Shown in pieces: positions 9,113 to 18,125 of a stretch of 64,000 nucleotides of DNA. Position 1 is the stretch's first letter, and each line of letters begins with the position of its first letter. Under the pieces are notes generated by a model, which did not search any database, was not told the DNA's origin, and saw only the letters and a list, made by a program, of their open reading frames with translations. The translations under genes and the position numbers were made by a program. The stretch is from Mycolicibacillus koreensis (GTDB lineage Bacteria; Actinomycetota; Actinomycetes; Mycobacteriales; Mycobacteriaceae), in NCBI RefSeq assembly GCF_002104795.1, contig NZ_NCXO01000017.1, positions 1 through 64,000 of the forward strand, written 5' to 3'.

Positions 9113-9982
9113 CTATTTCAAATGGTCGACGAGAACACCCCGCTCACCGAAGAGTTTCTGCTGCCATTCGTCCAACAGGGCGGTCGTGTCCATGTCGTCG
9201 GGGTGAAAGCCACGCCGCATGTACTTGCGCAGGTCCGGTAGTAGGCCCTTGAGCAGCGGCCCGCGGAACACCCCGATGGTCTCCCGCAGCACCCGGATCG
9301 GGCGCCATCCGCTCGGGTCGGTCGCGATCGACAGCAACACCGCGACGATCAGGAACGGGAACATCACGGTGTACAGGACGGCCATCACCCCGATGCGGAT
9401 CCATTCTGGCCCGCCCACGGCGCGGTAGACGTCGAACGCCACCGACTTGTGCTCCAACTCCTCCATCGCGTGCCAATTCAGCAGGTTACGCACCTCGGAG
9501 GTCATCGGGATCGCTTGAAACTCGTCGCTGAATACCCGCTCGGCGACCGTTGCCGTGTAATGCTCGGCGGCAGCGGTGAACGCCAGGTGCACGGAGGCGG
9601 GCAGCAGATTCTGGCCGCCCTCCCAGGCCTTCTGCCGTTTGCTGTCAGGGCCGAACGTGAGGAGACGAACGAGCGGATAGCCCTTTTCGATCAGTTGGTC
9701 GTTGAGGTGGCGGTGTTCCTGGCCGTGCACCGCTTCCTGGCCTATGAACCCCGCCACCCGCTTCTTCAGCGCCGGGTCGGTGATCTGATCGGAGAAGCGG
9801 CGCACCGACCGGATGAACCCCTCTTCGCCGGGCGGGAATCCACCGGACAGCAGTGCGGCCAGATGGCTCATGACGATGTTGTCTTCGACGAAATGGCGCT
9901 TGATCGGCTCGGGCTTCCCGAAGGGGAACCGGATCCGCCGCACCTTCGGGTACGCACTGGTCGGTGCGGGTTGAGCGGTCAT
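9113..9982 (-). CDS. PF10118/COG3687 'metal-dependent hydrolase' family, type II (pair 1)
   Basis: A 289-residue protein of the family annotated as predicted metal-dependent hydrolase. AGAGGAAC precedes the ATG at 9982. It shows E (GEEGFIRSVRRF), EXXH (GQEAVHGQEH), E (TAAAEHYTA) and EXXH (EELEHKSVAFD) in order, the ligand pattern of ferritin-like di-iron enzymes, so an oxidative role is possible. A hydrophobic stretch (about residues 195-222) suggests membrane association. The type II hallmark is the N-terminal KPEPIKRHFVEDN and a C-terminal YMRRGFHPDDMDT. It lies 37 bp after its type I partner and is co-transcribed with it. Function experimentally unproven. Confidence 0.85.
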   Translation of the reverse strand: MTAQPAPTSAYPKVRRIRFPFGKPEPIKRHFVEDNIVMSHLAALLSGGFPPGEEGFIRSVRRFSDQITDPALKKRVAGFIGQEAVHGQEHRHLNDQLIEKGYPLVRLLTFGPDSKRQKAWEGGQNLLPASVHLAFTAAAEHYTATVAERVFSDEFQAIPMTSEVRNLLNWHAMEELEHKSVAFDVYRAVGGPEWIRIGVMAVLYTVMFPFLIVAVLLSIATDPSGWRPIRVLRETIGVFRGPLLKGLLPDLRKYMRRGFHPDDMDTTALLDEWQQKLFGERGVLVDHLK

Positions 9983-10019
9983 GGGTTTGTTCCTCTCGAG
10001 CGGGAGTTTGTGCGTGCGG

Positions 10020-10907
10020 TCATTTGAGGTGATCGACCAGCTGGCCGTCGGTGCCGAAAAGCTCCGCCTGCCATCGCTCCAGCAAGTCGTCGGTGTCGAT
10101 GTCATCGGGGTGGAAGCCCGGTTTCAGATACCGCGCCAACTCGCCCATGATGCCGCGGAATACCGGCCCCCGCGCCAGCGAGTAGGCCTCACGGATCAGT
10201 CGCACCGGTTGCCGCCGCGCGACCGGATCCTGCGCCAACGAGGCGGCCAACGACAGCAGGCTGACCGGCAGTGTCAAGACGTAGAGGGCCGCCATCACGG
10301 CGATCCGCATGGTCTCGGTGCCGCCAACCGCGCGGTAGGCGTCGAAGGCGACCGACTTGTGCTCGAGTTCCTCCAGCACGTGCCAGTTGAGCAGGTTCCA
10401 GAATTCCGGTTCGCCGGGAATGCGCTGGATCTCGTCGCTGGACAGGACTCGTTCGGCCAGTACCGCAGTGTAATGCTCGGCGGCCGCGGTCATCGCCAGG
10501 TGCACCCGGGCCGGCAGGCGCGTCTCGGCGCGAATCTGGCGGTCTTTTAGCGTCTCGGAATCCCACCACCCGATCGGGTAGCCCTTCTCGATCAGTTTCT
10601 CGTTGAGGCGACGATGCTCCTGGCCGTGCATGGCCTCTTGGCCGATGAACCCGACCACCCTTTTCTTGAGCACCGGATCGCTGATGTCGTCGGCGAACCG
10701 GCGCACCGACCGGATGAACGATTCTTCGCCGGGCGGGAACGCTCCGGACAACCCCGCGACGAAGTGGCTGAACACGATGTCGTCGTTGACGAAATATTTG
10801 CCGTAGGAGTCGTCGTCGCCGAACCCGAACCGGATCCGCCGGACTTTGGGGTAGCTGCGACCCCGCGCGGCGCGGAGGGGCCGCTGCGTCGTGTCCTGGT
10901 CAACCAT
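10020..10907 (-). CDS. PF10118/COG3687 'metal-dependent hydrolase' family, type I (pair 1)
   Basis: A 295-residue paralogue of its downstream neighbour, starting at ATG 10907 with GGAG upstream. Type I hallmarks are DSYGKYFVNDD near the N-terminus, GWWDSETL in the middle and YLKPGFHPDDIDT near the end. The four metal-ligand blocks (GEESFIRSVRRF, GQEAMHGQEH, TAAAEHYTA, EELEHKSVAFD) are intact. Motif A lies 27 bp before the start, and a motif-B site pointing this way lies 209 bp upstream. It is the first gene of a two-gene operon. Confidence 0.85.
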   Translation of the reverse strand: MVDQDTTQRPLRAARGRSYPKVRRIRFGFGDDDSYGKYFVNDDIVFSHFVAGLSGAFPPGEESFIRSVRRFADDISDPVLKKRVVGFIGQEAMHGQEHRRLNEKLIEKGYPIGWWDSETLKDRQIRAETRLPARVHLAMTAAAEHYTAVLAERVLSSDEIQRIPGEPEFWNLLNWHVLEELEHKSVAFDAYRAVGGTETMRIAVMAALYVLTLPVSLLSLAASLAQDPVARRQPVRLIREAYSLARGPVFRGIMGELARYLKPGFHPDDIDTDDLLERWQAELFGTDGQLVDHLK

Positions 10908-10933
10908 CAGGGGGCTCCATTTCCCAAACTTTG

Positions 10934-10954
10934 AGTATCAAGTACTGGATGTAC
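10934..10954 (-). promoter_or_regulatory. Motif A element upstream of PF10118 pair 1
   Basis: On the minus strand it reads GTAC-ATCC-AGTACTTGATACT: an RTAC box, four spacer bases and the AGTAYYnRRTACT palindrome. The palindrome is nearest the gene, 27 bp from its ATG, as at the other motif-A sites. Confidence 0.65.
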
Positions 10955-11115
10955 GGCTAACGTTGGTCACGTTACCTGCGCCGGCAGGCGTTGCCAAGGG
11001 CACTGGAGTTCCGGACTGATTTATCAGTCCGGCAATCGCGCCCACTTGAGCCCGGCCATGCCGGGTCGCCGACCAGGCATGGCCGCCGATCGGCTCGGCG
11101 CGTGTCTAAATAATC

Positions 11116-11129
11116 GGACTGATGCGTCA
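11116..11129 (-). promoter_or_regulatory. Motif B operator between PF10118 pair 1 and the SDR
   Basis: GGACTGATGCGTCA on the plus strand. On the minus strand a GATTAT -10-like hexamer follows directly and TTACAG lies 16 bases before it, so the likely transcription is leftward, to the PF10118 pair, giving a 5' leader of about 195 bases containing motif A. It could also affect the divergent SDR. The flank AATAATCGGACTGAT is identical to that at 48026-48040. The 373-bp gap 10908-11280 holds only these sites and no gene that I can support. Confidence 0.6.
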
Positions 11130-11280
11130 CTCTGTAAGGCTCTGCCGGTGATCCACAGGGTAGGGTGACCCGGATCGGCGACTGCGGACGCCGTGATGGG
11201 CAGAATCCCAACGGGTGTCGGGGGCCGCCGACGGCCTCGGCGCGTAACCCGATGTTCTGATCAGGAAGGCACACCACGCG

Positions 11281-12129
11281 ATGAAGAACTTCACTGACAA
11301 GGTCGCCGTGATCACCGGCGCAGGCTCGGGTATCGGCCGCAGCCTGGCGGTCAAACTCGCCGAGCGCGGCGCTCGGTTGGCGCTCTCCGACATCGACACC
11401 GCCGCGGTTGCCGAGACCGCCGAGCGGTGCGAAAGGCTGGGAGCGCAGGCGGTCTCATTCGGCCTGGACGTGGCGGACCGCCCTGCGGTCTACGCCCACT
11501 CCGACGAGGTCATGGACCGCTTCGGCCAGGTCAACCTGGTGTTCAACAATGCCGGGGTGGCGTTGGGCGCGGATGTCATCGACATGGAGTGGGACGACTT
11601 CGAATGGTTGATGGGGATCAACTTCTGGGGTGTCACCTACGGAACCAAGGCATTCCTGCCGCATCTGATCGCGTCCGGAGACGGGCACATCGTCAACGTG
11701 TCGTCGGTGTTCGGACTGATGGGCATTCCGTCCCAAAGCGCTTACAACTCCGCGAAGTTCGCGGTGCGCGGCTTCACCGAGGCGCTGCGCCAGGAGATGC
11801 GGGCTGCGAAGTATCCGGTCGGGGTCACCTGTGTGCATCCCGGCGGCATCAAGACGAACATCGCGGTCAACGCTCGTGGGGTGCCCGCTGACGCCGATCG
11901 TGAGCAGATCCGCAAAGGCTTCGATCTGATCGCGATCACCCGAGCGGACTCGGCGGCGCGGATCATCCTGCGCGGGGTGGAGAAGAACAAGCCACGGGTG
12001 CTGATCGGGCCGGATGCGCGGGTCTTCGACGCGATCCCTCGGGTGATCGGACCACGCTACGAAGACATCGGCGCCCCGCTGTACCGGTTAGGCCGTGGCG
12101 TGGCGGGTAGGTTCGGCATCGAGATGTGA
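11281..12129 (+). CDS. Short-chain dehydrogenase/reductase
   Basis: Classical SDR of 282 residues. The NAD(P)-binding motif TGAGSGIG is at residues 12-19, with NNAG, the catalytic Ser (NVSSVFG) and YNSAK (Tyr-Lys) in order. An acidic residue after the second strand (LSDIDTA) favours NAD over NADP. Closest by eye to mycobacterial SadH-like enzymes acting on alcohol or ketone groups of lipids. Divergent from PF10118 pair 1 and followed by a gene on the opposite strand, so it is monocistronic. Substrate unknown. Confidence 0.9.
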   Translation: MKNFTDKVAVITGAGSGIGRSLAVKLAERGARLALSDIDTAAVAETAERCERLGAQAVSFGLDVADRPAVYAHSDEVMDRFGQVNLVFNNAGVALGADVIDMEWDDFEWLMGINFWGVTYGTKAFLPHLIASGDGHIVNVSSVFGLMGIPSQSAYNSAKFAVRGFTEALRQEMRAAKYPVGVTCVHPGGIKTNIAVNARGVPADADREQIRKGFDLIAITRADSAARIILRGVEKNKPRVLIGPDARVFDAIPRVIGPRYEDIGAPLYRLGRGVAGRFGIEM

Positions 12130-12160
12130 TTGCGGGCCCTGTCTTCCGGGCTGCGCATGG

Positions 12161-13018
12161 TCACTGGCCCGGGCGGGGCCAGGGCCGTATCGAGATCCGT
12201 TGGGCGCCCGGCCAGATCGCGTTCGCAGCCGGGGATGCGCAGAAGGTGTCTTCGGCCTGGTAGACGTCCATGCCGACCGCGTGCAGGCCGTCTTCCTGGT
12301 GGGCGCGGCAGCTCACGGTGAGAACCCGGCCGGTCTCCTGGTCAACTTGTTCTGCCGCGATTGTCAACACCACGACCAGGGTGAACCCAGCACGGGTCGG
12401 CAGGTAAAAGGTCAGATCGCGGCTGGTCAGTGCCCCGGCGTTGCTGACGACATAGCCGTCCCCGCTGGGATAGACCGCTTGCCCGACCATTTGGGTGCGT
12501 TCGAAATGGTTGCCGTCGCCATCGGCCCGCCACACCGAGAACCGGGTGTTGGGGCTGCCGTTGGAGGAGTAGCGGTCCATCGGGATGATCACCTCGTTGC
12601 GGCCGTCGCCGTCGAGGTCCTGCAGGCCGACCGGGCCGGGGCTCGACGGCTGCAGCATTTCGTTGATCGTCTGCACCACCTCCCCGGCGCCGTCGGTGAC
12701 GACGACTTTGACCGCGCGCGGCTGCTCACCGGGATCCGGCGCCCAGTACGTGACGTCGAGGGAGAGATTCGCCCGATCGCCGGTACCGGCCCGGCAGTCG
12801 TTGTGCGGCCCGGTCGCCTCCGGGTTGAGCATCACCGCGGTGCTCGGACAGGGCGGCAGCGCCGCGTCGGCGCCGGCGGCGGGGGCGGCCAGGTGCGCGA
12901 CCGTGACCGCGGCGGCGACGAGGATGCCGCACCTTCCCGGGAACCGGCGGGTCGGCGGGGTCCCTCGCCGTTGGCCGGTCGATTCGGCTGTTCTCGGTGC
13001 TGACCGCGATTCCGACAC
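12161..13018 (-). CDS. Secreted protein with a DxDxDG calcium-binding-like loop
   Basis: A 285-residue protein I do not recognise. A GTG start at 13018 is chosen for GGGAG eight bases upstream. A basic N-terminus, a hydrophobic stretch and an AGADA-type cleavage region (about residues 25-45) suggest Sec or Tat export. The mature part contains QDLDGDGRNEVIIPMD, a DxDxDG loop as found in FG-GAP/VCBS and EF-hand-like calcium sites, and four cysteines that could form disulfides (near CPSTAV, NDCRAG, VSCRAH, TFCASP). It lies antisense between the SDR and ephD, with its own promoter region shared divergently with ephD. Confidence 0.75.
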   Translation of the reverse strand: MSESRSAPRTAESTGQRRGTPPTRRFPGRCGILVAAAVTVAHLAAPAAGADAALPPCPSTAVMLNPEATGPHNDCRAGTGDRANLSLDVTYWAPDPGEQPRAVKVVVTDGAGEVVQTINEMLQPSSPGPVGLQDLDGDGRNEVIIPMDRYSSNGSPNTRFSVWRADGDGNHFERTQMVGQAVYPSGDGYVVSNAGALTSRDLTFYLPTRAGFTLVVVLTIAAEQVDQETGRVLTVSCRAHQEDGLHAVGMDVYQAEDTFCASPAANAIWPGAQRISIRPWPRPGQ

Positions 13019-13123
13019 GTGAGCCACTCCCGACGGTTGTTGGCAGAGATATTGACATCCTGTGACAGTCGGTACACGATACCGGTTGTCCGTTGTGAAT
13101 CCACACACAATCGATGGAGTCAT

Positions 13124-14938
13124 ATGGGAACCACGCCGACCGCCTCGACCACGCAGTCTGACACCGAAACCGGTGCCGCACCGGTGATCGAGCGAACCGT
13201 GCACAACGGCGACATCGAGATCGCCGTCTACGAGCAGGGCAACCCCGACGGCGAGACCGTGGTGCTGTTGCACGGGTGGCCCGACTCCCACCACATGTGG
13301 GGCAATGTCGTGCCGCTGCTGGCCGAGCGGTTCCGGGTAGTGACTGTCGACAACCGCGGCCACGGTCGATCGACAAACCCGAAAAGCTACCGCGACTTCG
13401 CGCTCGAGGCCCTGGTCGGGGATTACCGCGCGGTCATCGATGAGGTCAGCCCGGATAAGCCGGTCCACGTGTTGGCCCACGACTGGGGCAGCGTTGCCAT
13501 GTGGGAGCTGGTTTGCGATGCGGCCCACCAGCACCGGGTGGCGTCGTTCACGTCGGTCTCCGGACCGAGCACCGCGCACCTGGCGATGTGGGCGCGCAGC
13601 CGGCTGCGCCGTCCCACACCGAAGAACCTGGCACTGGTGTTGGCCCAGGTGGGTTCGCTGAGCTACATGTTCACCCTGATGGTTCCGGTGGTGCCGAAGC
13701 TCGCGCTCCGGCTGGCGGCCACGCCGGACCGGTGGCGCCGGCAGCTGGCCCGGCGTGAAGGGGCCGGCGAAGACCGGATTCTGCTCGGCCCGACCTTTCA
13801 GCAGGACATCGGCAACGGGCTGCGCATCTACCGCGCCACCGTGATGTCGCTGCGCACGCTGGTTTCCCGTCGGGAGCGGTTCACCCGGGTGCCTGTCCAG
13901 GTGATTGTGGGAACCCGGGACCCGGCGGTCCGCCGGTCGGGTTACGACGACGAACCGAAATGGGCGCCGCGGGTGTGGCGGAGAATCGTGCGCGGTGGGC
14001 ACTGGCTGGCATTCTCACATCCGGAGTTGCTGGCCACCGCGACGACCGAACTGATCGATGCGCTCGCCGGCAACACGCCGGCTCGGGGGTTGCGCCGCGC
14101 CGAGATGGGCACACCACTCAAGCCCTTCGAGCATCAGCTGATGGTCATCACCGGGGCCGGCAGCGGAATCGGCCGGCAGACCGCGCTCGCGTTCGCGCGC
14201 GACGGCGCCGAGGTGGTGCTCTCCGATACCAACCTGGCCTCCGCCAAGGAGACCGCCGCTCTGATAGCCGAGGCCGGTGGCACCGCGCACCCTTACCAGG
14301 TGGACGTTGCCGACGAGGCGGCGGTCACCGCGCACGCCGCCGAGGTGATGCAGCGCCATGGAGTGCCCGACATCTTGATCAACAACGCCGGGATCGGCCA
14401 AGCCGGGCGGTTTCTGGCTACCCCGCCCGAGGATTTCAAGCGGGTCCTCGACATCAACCTCTACGGGGTGGTGTACGGCTGTCGTGCGTTCGGCCCGGCG
14501 ATGGCGGAGCGTGGGCTGGGTGGGCACATCGTGAACCTGTCCAGCATGGCCGCCTACACCCCCGCCCAGGGGCTGAGCGCCTACGCCACCAGCAAATCGG
14601 CGGTATTCATGTTCTCCGACTGTTTGCGCGCCGAGTTGGCGTCCTCCGGGGTCGGGGTGAGCACGATCTGCCCCGGGGTGGTGCACACCAACATCGTGCG
14701 GTCCACCGTGGTCTCCGGGCTCTCCGATGAGGCGGCCGCCAAGAAGCTCGCGCAGGTCGACCGGGCCTACCGGCTGCGCCATTACGGTCCGCAGAAGGTG
14801 GCCAAGCAGATCGTCAAGGCGGTCCGGGCTGACAAGGACGTCGTCCCGGTAACTGTGGAGGCGCGGGCGCAGTATCTGATGAGCCGACTGGCGCCGGGGG
14901 TCGGGCGCTACGGCGCCAAAACGACCAGCCTCGGGTAA
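13124..14938 (+). CDS. ephD: EphD-like alpha/beta hydrolase (epoxide hydrolase type) fused to an SDR
   Basis: A 604-residue fusion; M. tuberculosis EphD has the same two-domain layout and similar length. GGAG lies six bases before the ATG. Residues 1-320 form an alpha/beta hydrolase: HGWPDSHHMW oxyanion region, nucleophile Asp in LAHDWGSVAMW, and late His in GGHWLAFSHPE. Residues 335-604 form an SDR with TGAGSGIG, NNAG and YATSK. EphD has been linked to mycolic acid modification in mycobacteria. The SDR half resembles the stand-alone SDR at 37745-38698. A GGAG-led ATG fixes the start; a further upstream extension to 13019 has no site. Confidence 0.88.
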   Translation: MGTTPTASTTQSDTETGAAPVIERTVHNGDIEIAVYEQGNPDGETVVLLHGWPDSHHMWGNVVPLLAERFRVVTVDNRGHGRSTNPKSYRDFALEALVGDYRAVIDEVSPDKPVHVLAHDWGSVAMWELVCDAAHQHRVASFTSVSGPSTAHLAMWARSRLRRPTPKNLALVLAQVGSLSYMFTLMVPVVPKLALRLAATPDRWRRQLARREGAGEDRILLGPTFQQDIGNGLRIYRATVMSLRTLVSRRERFTRVPVQVIVGTRDPAVRRSGYDDEPKWAPRVWRRIVRGGHWLAFSHPELLATATTELIDALAGNTPARGLRRAEMGTPLKPFEHQLMVITGAGSGIGRQTALAFARDGAEVVLSDTNLASAKETAALIAEAGGTAHPYQVDVADEAAVTAHAAEVMQRHGVPDILINNAGIGQAGRFLATPPEDFKRVLDINLYGVVYGCRAFGPAMAERGLGGHIVNLSSMAAYTPAQGLSAYATSKSAVFMFSDCLRAELASSGVGVSTICPGVVHTNIVRSTVVSGLSDEAAAKKLAQVDRAYRLRHYGPQKVAKQIVKAVRADKDVVPVTVEARAQYLMSRLAPGVGRYGAKTTSLG

Positions 14939-14940
14939 GC

Positions 14941-14961
14941 GTACTTTCGGTACTGGGTACT
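14941..14961 (+). promoter_or_regulatory. Motif A element upstream of the methyltransferase pair
   Basis: GTAC-TTTC-GGTACTGGGTACT, oriented with the RTAC box distal and the palindrome towards the genes, 53 bp before ATG 15015. It begins immediately after the ephD stop. First base of the palindrome is G instead of A. Confidence 0.6.
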
Positions 14962-15014
14962 AACTGTTACGGTAATGGGGTAGCGTGCCGAGCCCACTGG
15001 AGATCGGGGAGTCC

Positions 15015-15941
15015 ATGACCGCCATCGTGCAGCCCTTTCACGACGAGTCGCCGGCGGCGCGGATGCGCCGATGGGTCGACGAATGGGGCCGGATGGCCAA
15101 GGTCGGGTTGAATCCGTCGTCCGGCCCGAAAACCGGTCAGATCTACGACATCATCGGGCCGCAGAACCTGTTCGGTGAGGAGTCGCTGTTCATCAACTTC
15201 GGCTACTGGGCCAACAACCCGGAGACCCTCGATGAGGCGAGCCGGGAACTCGCGCGCCTAGTGGCCCGTGCCGCGGAGTTCGGGCCGACCGACCTAGTGG
15301 TCGACTGCGGTCCCGGGTACGGAGACCAGGACATCTTGTGGGCCAAGGAATTCAAGCCCAAGCGCATCACCGGGGTAAACCTGGCGGCCGAGCAGATCGA
15401 CATCGCGACCCGACGGGTGGCGGCGGCACGACTGGGCAAGCGGATCAGCTACGTCGAGGCCTCCGCGACCGAATTGCCGTTTGACGACGAGTCCTGCACC
15501 AAGGTGGTGGCCCTGGAGTCGGCATTTCACTTCCCATCCCGGGTCGAGTTCTTCGCTGAGGCGCTGCGGGTCCTCAAGCCGGGGGGTCGGCTGGTCACCG
15601 CCGACATTATCCCCAAACGCACCCCGTTGACCGCGTTGGCCCGGGCCGAAGTGGCGGCGCGAGGATGGCGCAAGGCGTCACGGGGTGCGGTGCGGCAGGC
15701 GGCCGACACGCGCGGATACCGTGACCTTCTTCGCGACATCGGCTTCCTCAACGCCCACGTGCAGCCGATCACCGCGGATGTGTATCCGCCGTTGGGTAAA
15801 TTCCTGCGTCGCCGGCTTCGCGATCCCGACATGAATCACGTCAACCCGCTGTTGCGGTACACGTTCACGCCGTTGGGATTCCGGCTGGGAGCCCGGCACT
15901 CCGACTACGTGCTGGCCACCGCAGACAAGGGTGCCGCATGA
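15015..15941 (+). CDS. Class I SAM-dependent methyltransferase
   Basis: A 308-residue methyltransferase with SAM motif I as VVDCGPGYGDQD, an acidic end of strand 2 (GVNLAAEQI), a mid motif (VVALESAFHF) and post-motif LKPGGRLV. It resembles small-molecule C/O-methyltransferases of the UbiE/ergosterol-type group. ATG 15015 is preferred; a GTG at 14985 would add ten residues and both are plausible. It overlaps the next methyltransferase by 4 bp (ATGA), so the two are one transcript under motif A. The acceptor is unknown, perhaps a lipid or quinone. Confidence 0.85.
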   Translation: MTAIVQPFHDESPAARMRRWVDEWGRMAKVGLNPSSGPKTGQIYDIIGPQNLFGEESLFINFGYWANNPETLDEASRELARLVARAAEFGPTDLVVDCGPGYGDQDILWAKEFKPKRITGVNLAAEQIDIATRRVAAARLGKRISYVEASATELPFDDESCTKVVALESAFHFPSRVEFFAEALRVLKPGGRLVTADIIPKRTPLTALARAEVAARGWRKASRGAVRQAADTRGYRDLLRDIGFLNAHVQPITADVYPPLGKFLRRRLRDPDMNHVNPLLRYTFTPLGFRLGARHSDYVLATADKGAA

Positions 15942-16705
15942 CAGCCGGGGTGGCGCCGGCGCCTGCCGATGAGCGGCTGATGGCACTGTTGGGTGAGCGG
16001 CACCGCGATCGGGCGGTGTTGTCGGACGTCGGTTATCTCGACACCCTCATCGACAACGCCCCGCCGGTGCGCACACTCACCCAACGGCTGATGCGCACCA
16101 GGTTCTACTCCGCGCAATACCAGATTCTCCGGCCTCTGGGTTTCCGGGTGGCCAGTGGACTCAAAGCGCCGGGGCGCGAGGGTGACCGCGTTCAGGTCGC
16201 CGACTGGCTCCAGTTGCGCGGCGACTCGACAGTCCTTGATATAGGTTGTGGCCCGGGAAATTTCACGGGGTGGTTCGGTGGTCGGGTGAGTCGCGGGTTG
16301 GCGGTGGGGGTGGATGCGTCCGAACCGATGCTGCGGCGAGCGGTCGCCGACAACTCCGGCCCGACCATCGCATATCTGCGCGGCGACGCCGAGAACCTGC
16401 CGTTCGCCGACGGTGTGGCCGACGCGGTGAGTTGCCTGGCGGCACTGTATCTGATCAACCGACCGTTTCAAGCGATCAGCGAGATGGCTCGGGTGCTCAA
16501 ACCTGGGGGCCGTATGGTGCTGTTGACGACGTTACGCCCGGGCGGTGATAGCAGAGACCTGAGTGGCGCTGCGCTGGGAGCGGTGACCGGGATGCGCTGG
16601 TTTCACCGGGCGGAGATCACCGATTATGTCGGCGAACTCGGCTTTGTTGATGTCGTCCAACGCGTTGAAGGGGTGGCGCAGACGGTGATCGCCACCAAGC
16701 CGTAG
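15938..16705 (+). CDS. Class I SAM-dependent methyltransferase
   Basis: A 255-residue methyltransferase translationally coupled to the preceding one. Motif I is VLDIGCGPGNFT, with GVDASEPML, DAENLPFADGVADAV and LKPGGRMVLL following, the Methyltransf_11 layout. An N-terminal extension of about 90 residues lies before the fold. Two adjacent, unrelated-looking methyltransferases suggest consecutive methylations of one product. No partner is encoded nearby to show which. Confidence 0.87.
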   Translation: MTAGVAPAPADERLMALLGERHRDRAVLSDVGYLDTLIDNAPPVRTLTQRLMRTRFYSAQYQILRPLGFRVASGLKAPGREGDRVQVADWLQLRGDSTVLDIGCGPGNFTGWFGGRVSRGLAVGVDASEPMLRRAVADNSGPTIAYLRGDAENLPFADGVADAVSCLAALYLINRPFQAISEMARVLKPGGRMVLLTTLRPGGDSRDLSGAALGAVTGMRWFHRAEITDYVGELGFVDVVQRVEGVAQTVIATKP

Positions 16706-16773
16706 GTTTGGGTCAGCGAGGGCGCGCGTCGAATGCGTGACCTGTTAGCACGAAACATGATGAGGTGAGGGCG

Positions 16774-17649
16774 ATGGCTTGGCACCCGGGACAGATTCCG
16801 GATCAGACTGGACGGACGATCGTCGTGACCGGCGCCAACGGCGGTCTGGGCGAGGTTGCGACGCGGATACTGGCGGAGAAGGGCGCGCGCGTGGTGATGG
16901 CGTGTCGTAATCGCGAAAAAGCGCAGCAGGTCGCCGATACCATCCCCGGCGATGTCCAGGTCGCCGAACTGGATTTGTCCGACCTCGACTCCATCCGCGC
17001 GTTTGCCAAAGGTCAAACAGAGTGCGATGTCCTGATCAATAACGCCGGGCTGATGAACATCCCGTTCAGTCGCACCAAGGACGGGTTCGAGACGCAGTTC
17101 GGGGTGAACCACCTCGGGCACTTCGCCTTGACGGGTTTGCTGCTGGACAAGGTCAGCGACCGGGTGGTGACCTTGGCCAGCATCGCCCATCGTCAGACCC
17201 CGAAACTGTGGATCGATGACCTGAACTACGAAAACCGCCGCTACCAACGCAATTTGGCCTACGCGCAGTCCAAGCTGGCGAATCTCATGTTCGCCCGTGA
17301 ATTGCAGCGACGATTGGAGGCCGCCGGATCGGAGAAACGGTCCTATGCGGTACATCCCGGCGTCTCGGGTACCGACCTGTTCACTCGGACCGAGACCGTC
17401 TTCGATCTTGTTGCCAAACAGGGGGCCCGGCTGGTGGGACACCCGCCGCAACAGGCGGCAGAGTCGATGCTGCTCGCGGCCACCGTTCCCGATGCCGATC
17501 CGACCCGTTACTGGGGACCCACCGGTTTTCTGCAGGCGCGCGGGCCGGTGCGGGCCGCGCCGTCGAGCCGGTTGTCGCGGGACCGTGAATTGTGGCGGCG
17601 GCTTTGGGAGGAGTCGGAACGAATGACCGGCGTGGTCTATTCGCTGTAG
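16774..17649 (+). CDS. Short-chain dehydrogenase (retinol/WW-domain oxidoreductase-like)
   Basis: A 291-residue SDR with TGANGGLG near residue 20, an Arg-rich ACRNREKA after strand 2 (NADP preference), NNAG and YAQSK. The FGVNHLGHF motif is typical of the retinol dehydrogenase/protochlorophyllide reductase-like SDR group common in mycobacteria. ATG 16774 follows GAGGTGAGGG; a GTG at 16765 is the alternative. Downstream a separate small gene starts. No operator of motif A or B is seen in its 70-bp upstream gap. Confidence 0.88.
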   Translation: MAWHPGQIPDQTGRTIVVTGANGGLGEVATRILAEKGARVVMACRNREKAQQVADTIPGDVQVAELDLSDLDSIRAFAKGQTECDVLINNAGLMNIPFSRTKDGFETQFGVNHLGHFALTGLLLDKVSDRVVTLASIAHRQTPKLWIDDLNYENRRYQRNLAYAQSKLANLMFARELQRRLEAAGSEKRSYAVHPGVSGTDLFTRTETVFDLVAKQGARLVGHPPQQAAESMLLAATVPDADPTRYWGPTGFLQARGPVRAAPSSRLSRDRELWRRLWEESERMTGVVYSL

Positions 17650-17756
17650 CGTCCTGGGAGAGCCCGCCCGAAGACGAATCGAGCATCCCCGCAGCCAGGC
17701 GTTTCGTGTTCTGACGGAGTCCGGCGATCCGGTGGGAGCTGGGAGGACCAAGGCCA

Positions 17757-18125
17757 ATGCGTGGACGAATCGTGGTCAGTGGGCTGGTCGTGGCGGCAAC
17801 CATGCTGTCGCCTGCGGCGGTTGCTGAAGCGCGGGACCCCGAGTGTGACGTCATACTGCCGGCGGCCGATCGGATCGAGCAGTCGCTGGATCTGCTGTCA
17901 TTGGGTGCCGACATGCCGCCGAACGCCGGCAGCCGGATCCAGACCTCAGCGAGCCTGCTGTCCGGGTTGACCAGTCCGGCGGCGGTCGACCTGCGGTTGC
18001 GGGCCAGCACGGTGGCCGACCACGTCAACGGCACCAATCCTTACCGCGACGCGAGTTTGGCCGATGATCTGATGCTTGCTCGGCAGCAGTTGATCGCTAG
18101 CCGTCAGTCCTGCGCCGGCGGCTAA
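17757..18125 (+). CDS. Small secreted hypothetical protein
   Basis: A 122-residue protein with a clear Sec signal (about residues 1-25, ending PAAVAEARD) and two cysteines (PECDVI near the start, SRQSCAGG at the end) that could pair in the mature form. The mature part is helical, with no family I recognise. AGGCCA and GGGAGG precede the ATG. Its end overlaps the tail of the convergent acyltransferase by 4 bp. Confidence 0.75.
   Translation: MRGRIVVSGLVVAATMLSPAAVAEARDPECDVILPAADRIEQSLDLLSLGADMPPNAGSRIQTSASLLSGLTSPAAVDLRLRASTVADHVNGTNPYRDASLADDLMLARQQLIASRQSCAGG

Noticed and set aside
11116-11129. Motif B at 11116 as the promoter operator of the SDR at 11281
   Set aside because: The -10-like GATTAT lies on the other side, so leftward transcription to the PF10118 pair fits better; an effect on the SDR cannot be excluded.
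13050-13070. TTGACATCCTGTGACAGTCG as an extra motif-B site
   Set aside because: It contains GACA and TGTCA-like parts but with wrong spacing between the halves.
13071-13083. GGTACACGATACC upstream of the ephD-like gene as an eighth motif-A site
   Set aside because: It is palindromic but differs at the Y/R positions and lacks the RTAC box at the right distance.
12130-14002. Long open frame antisense to ephD
   Set aside because: Only the first 285 codons from GTG 13018 look like a protein; the rest is an open shadow of a GC-rich gene.
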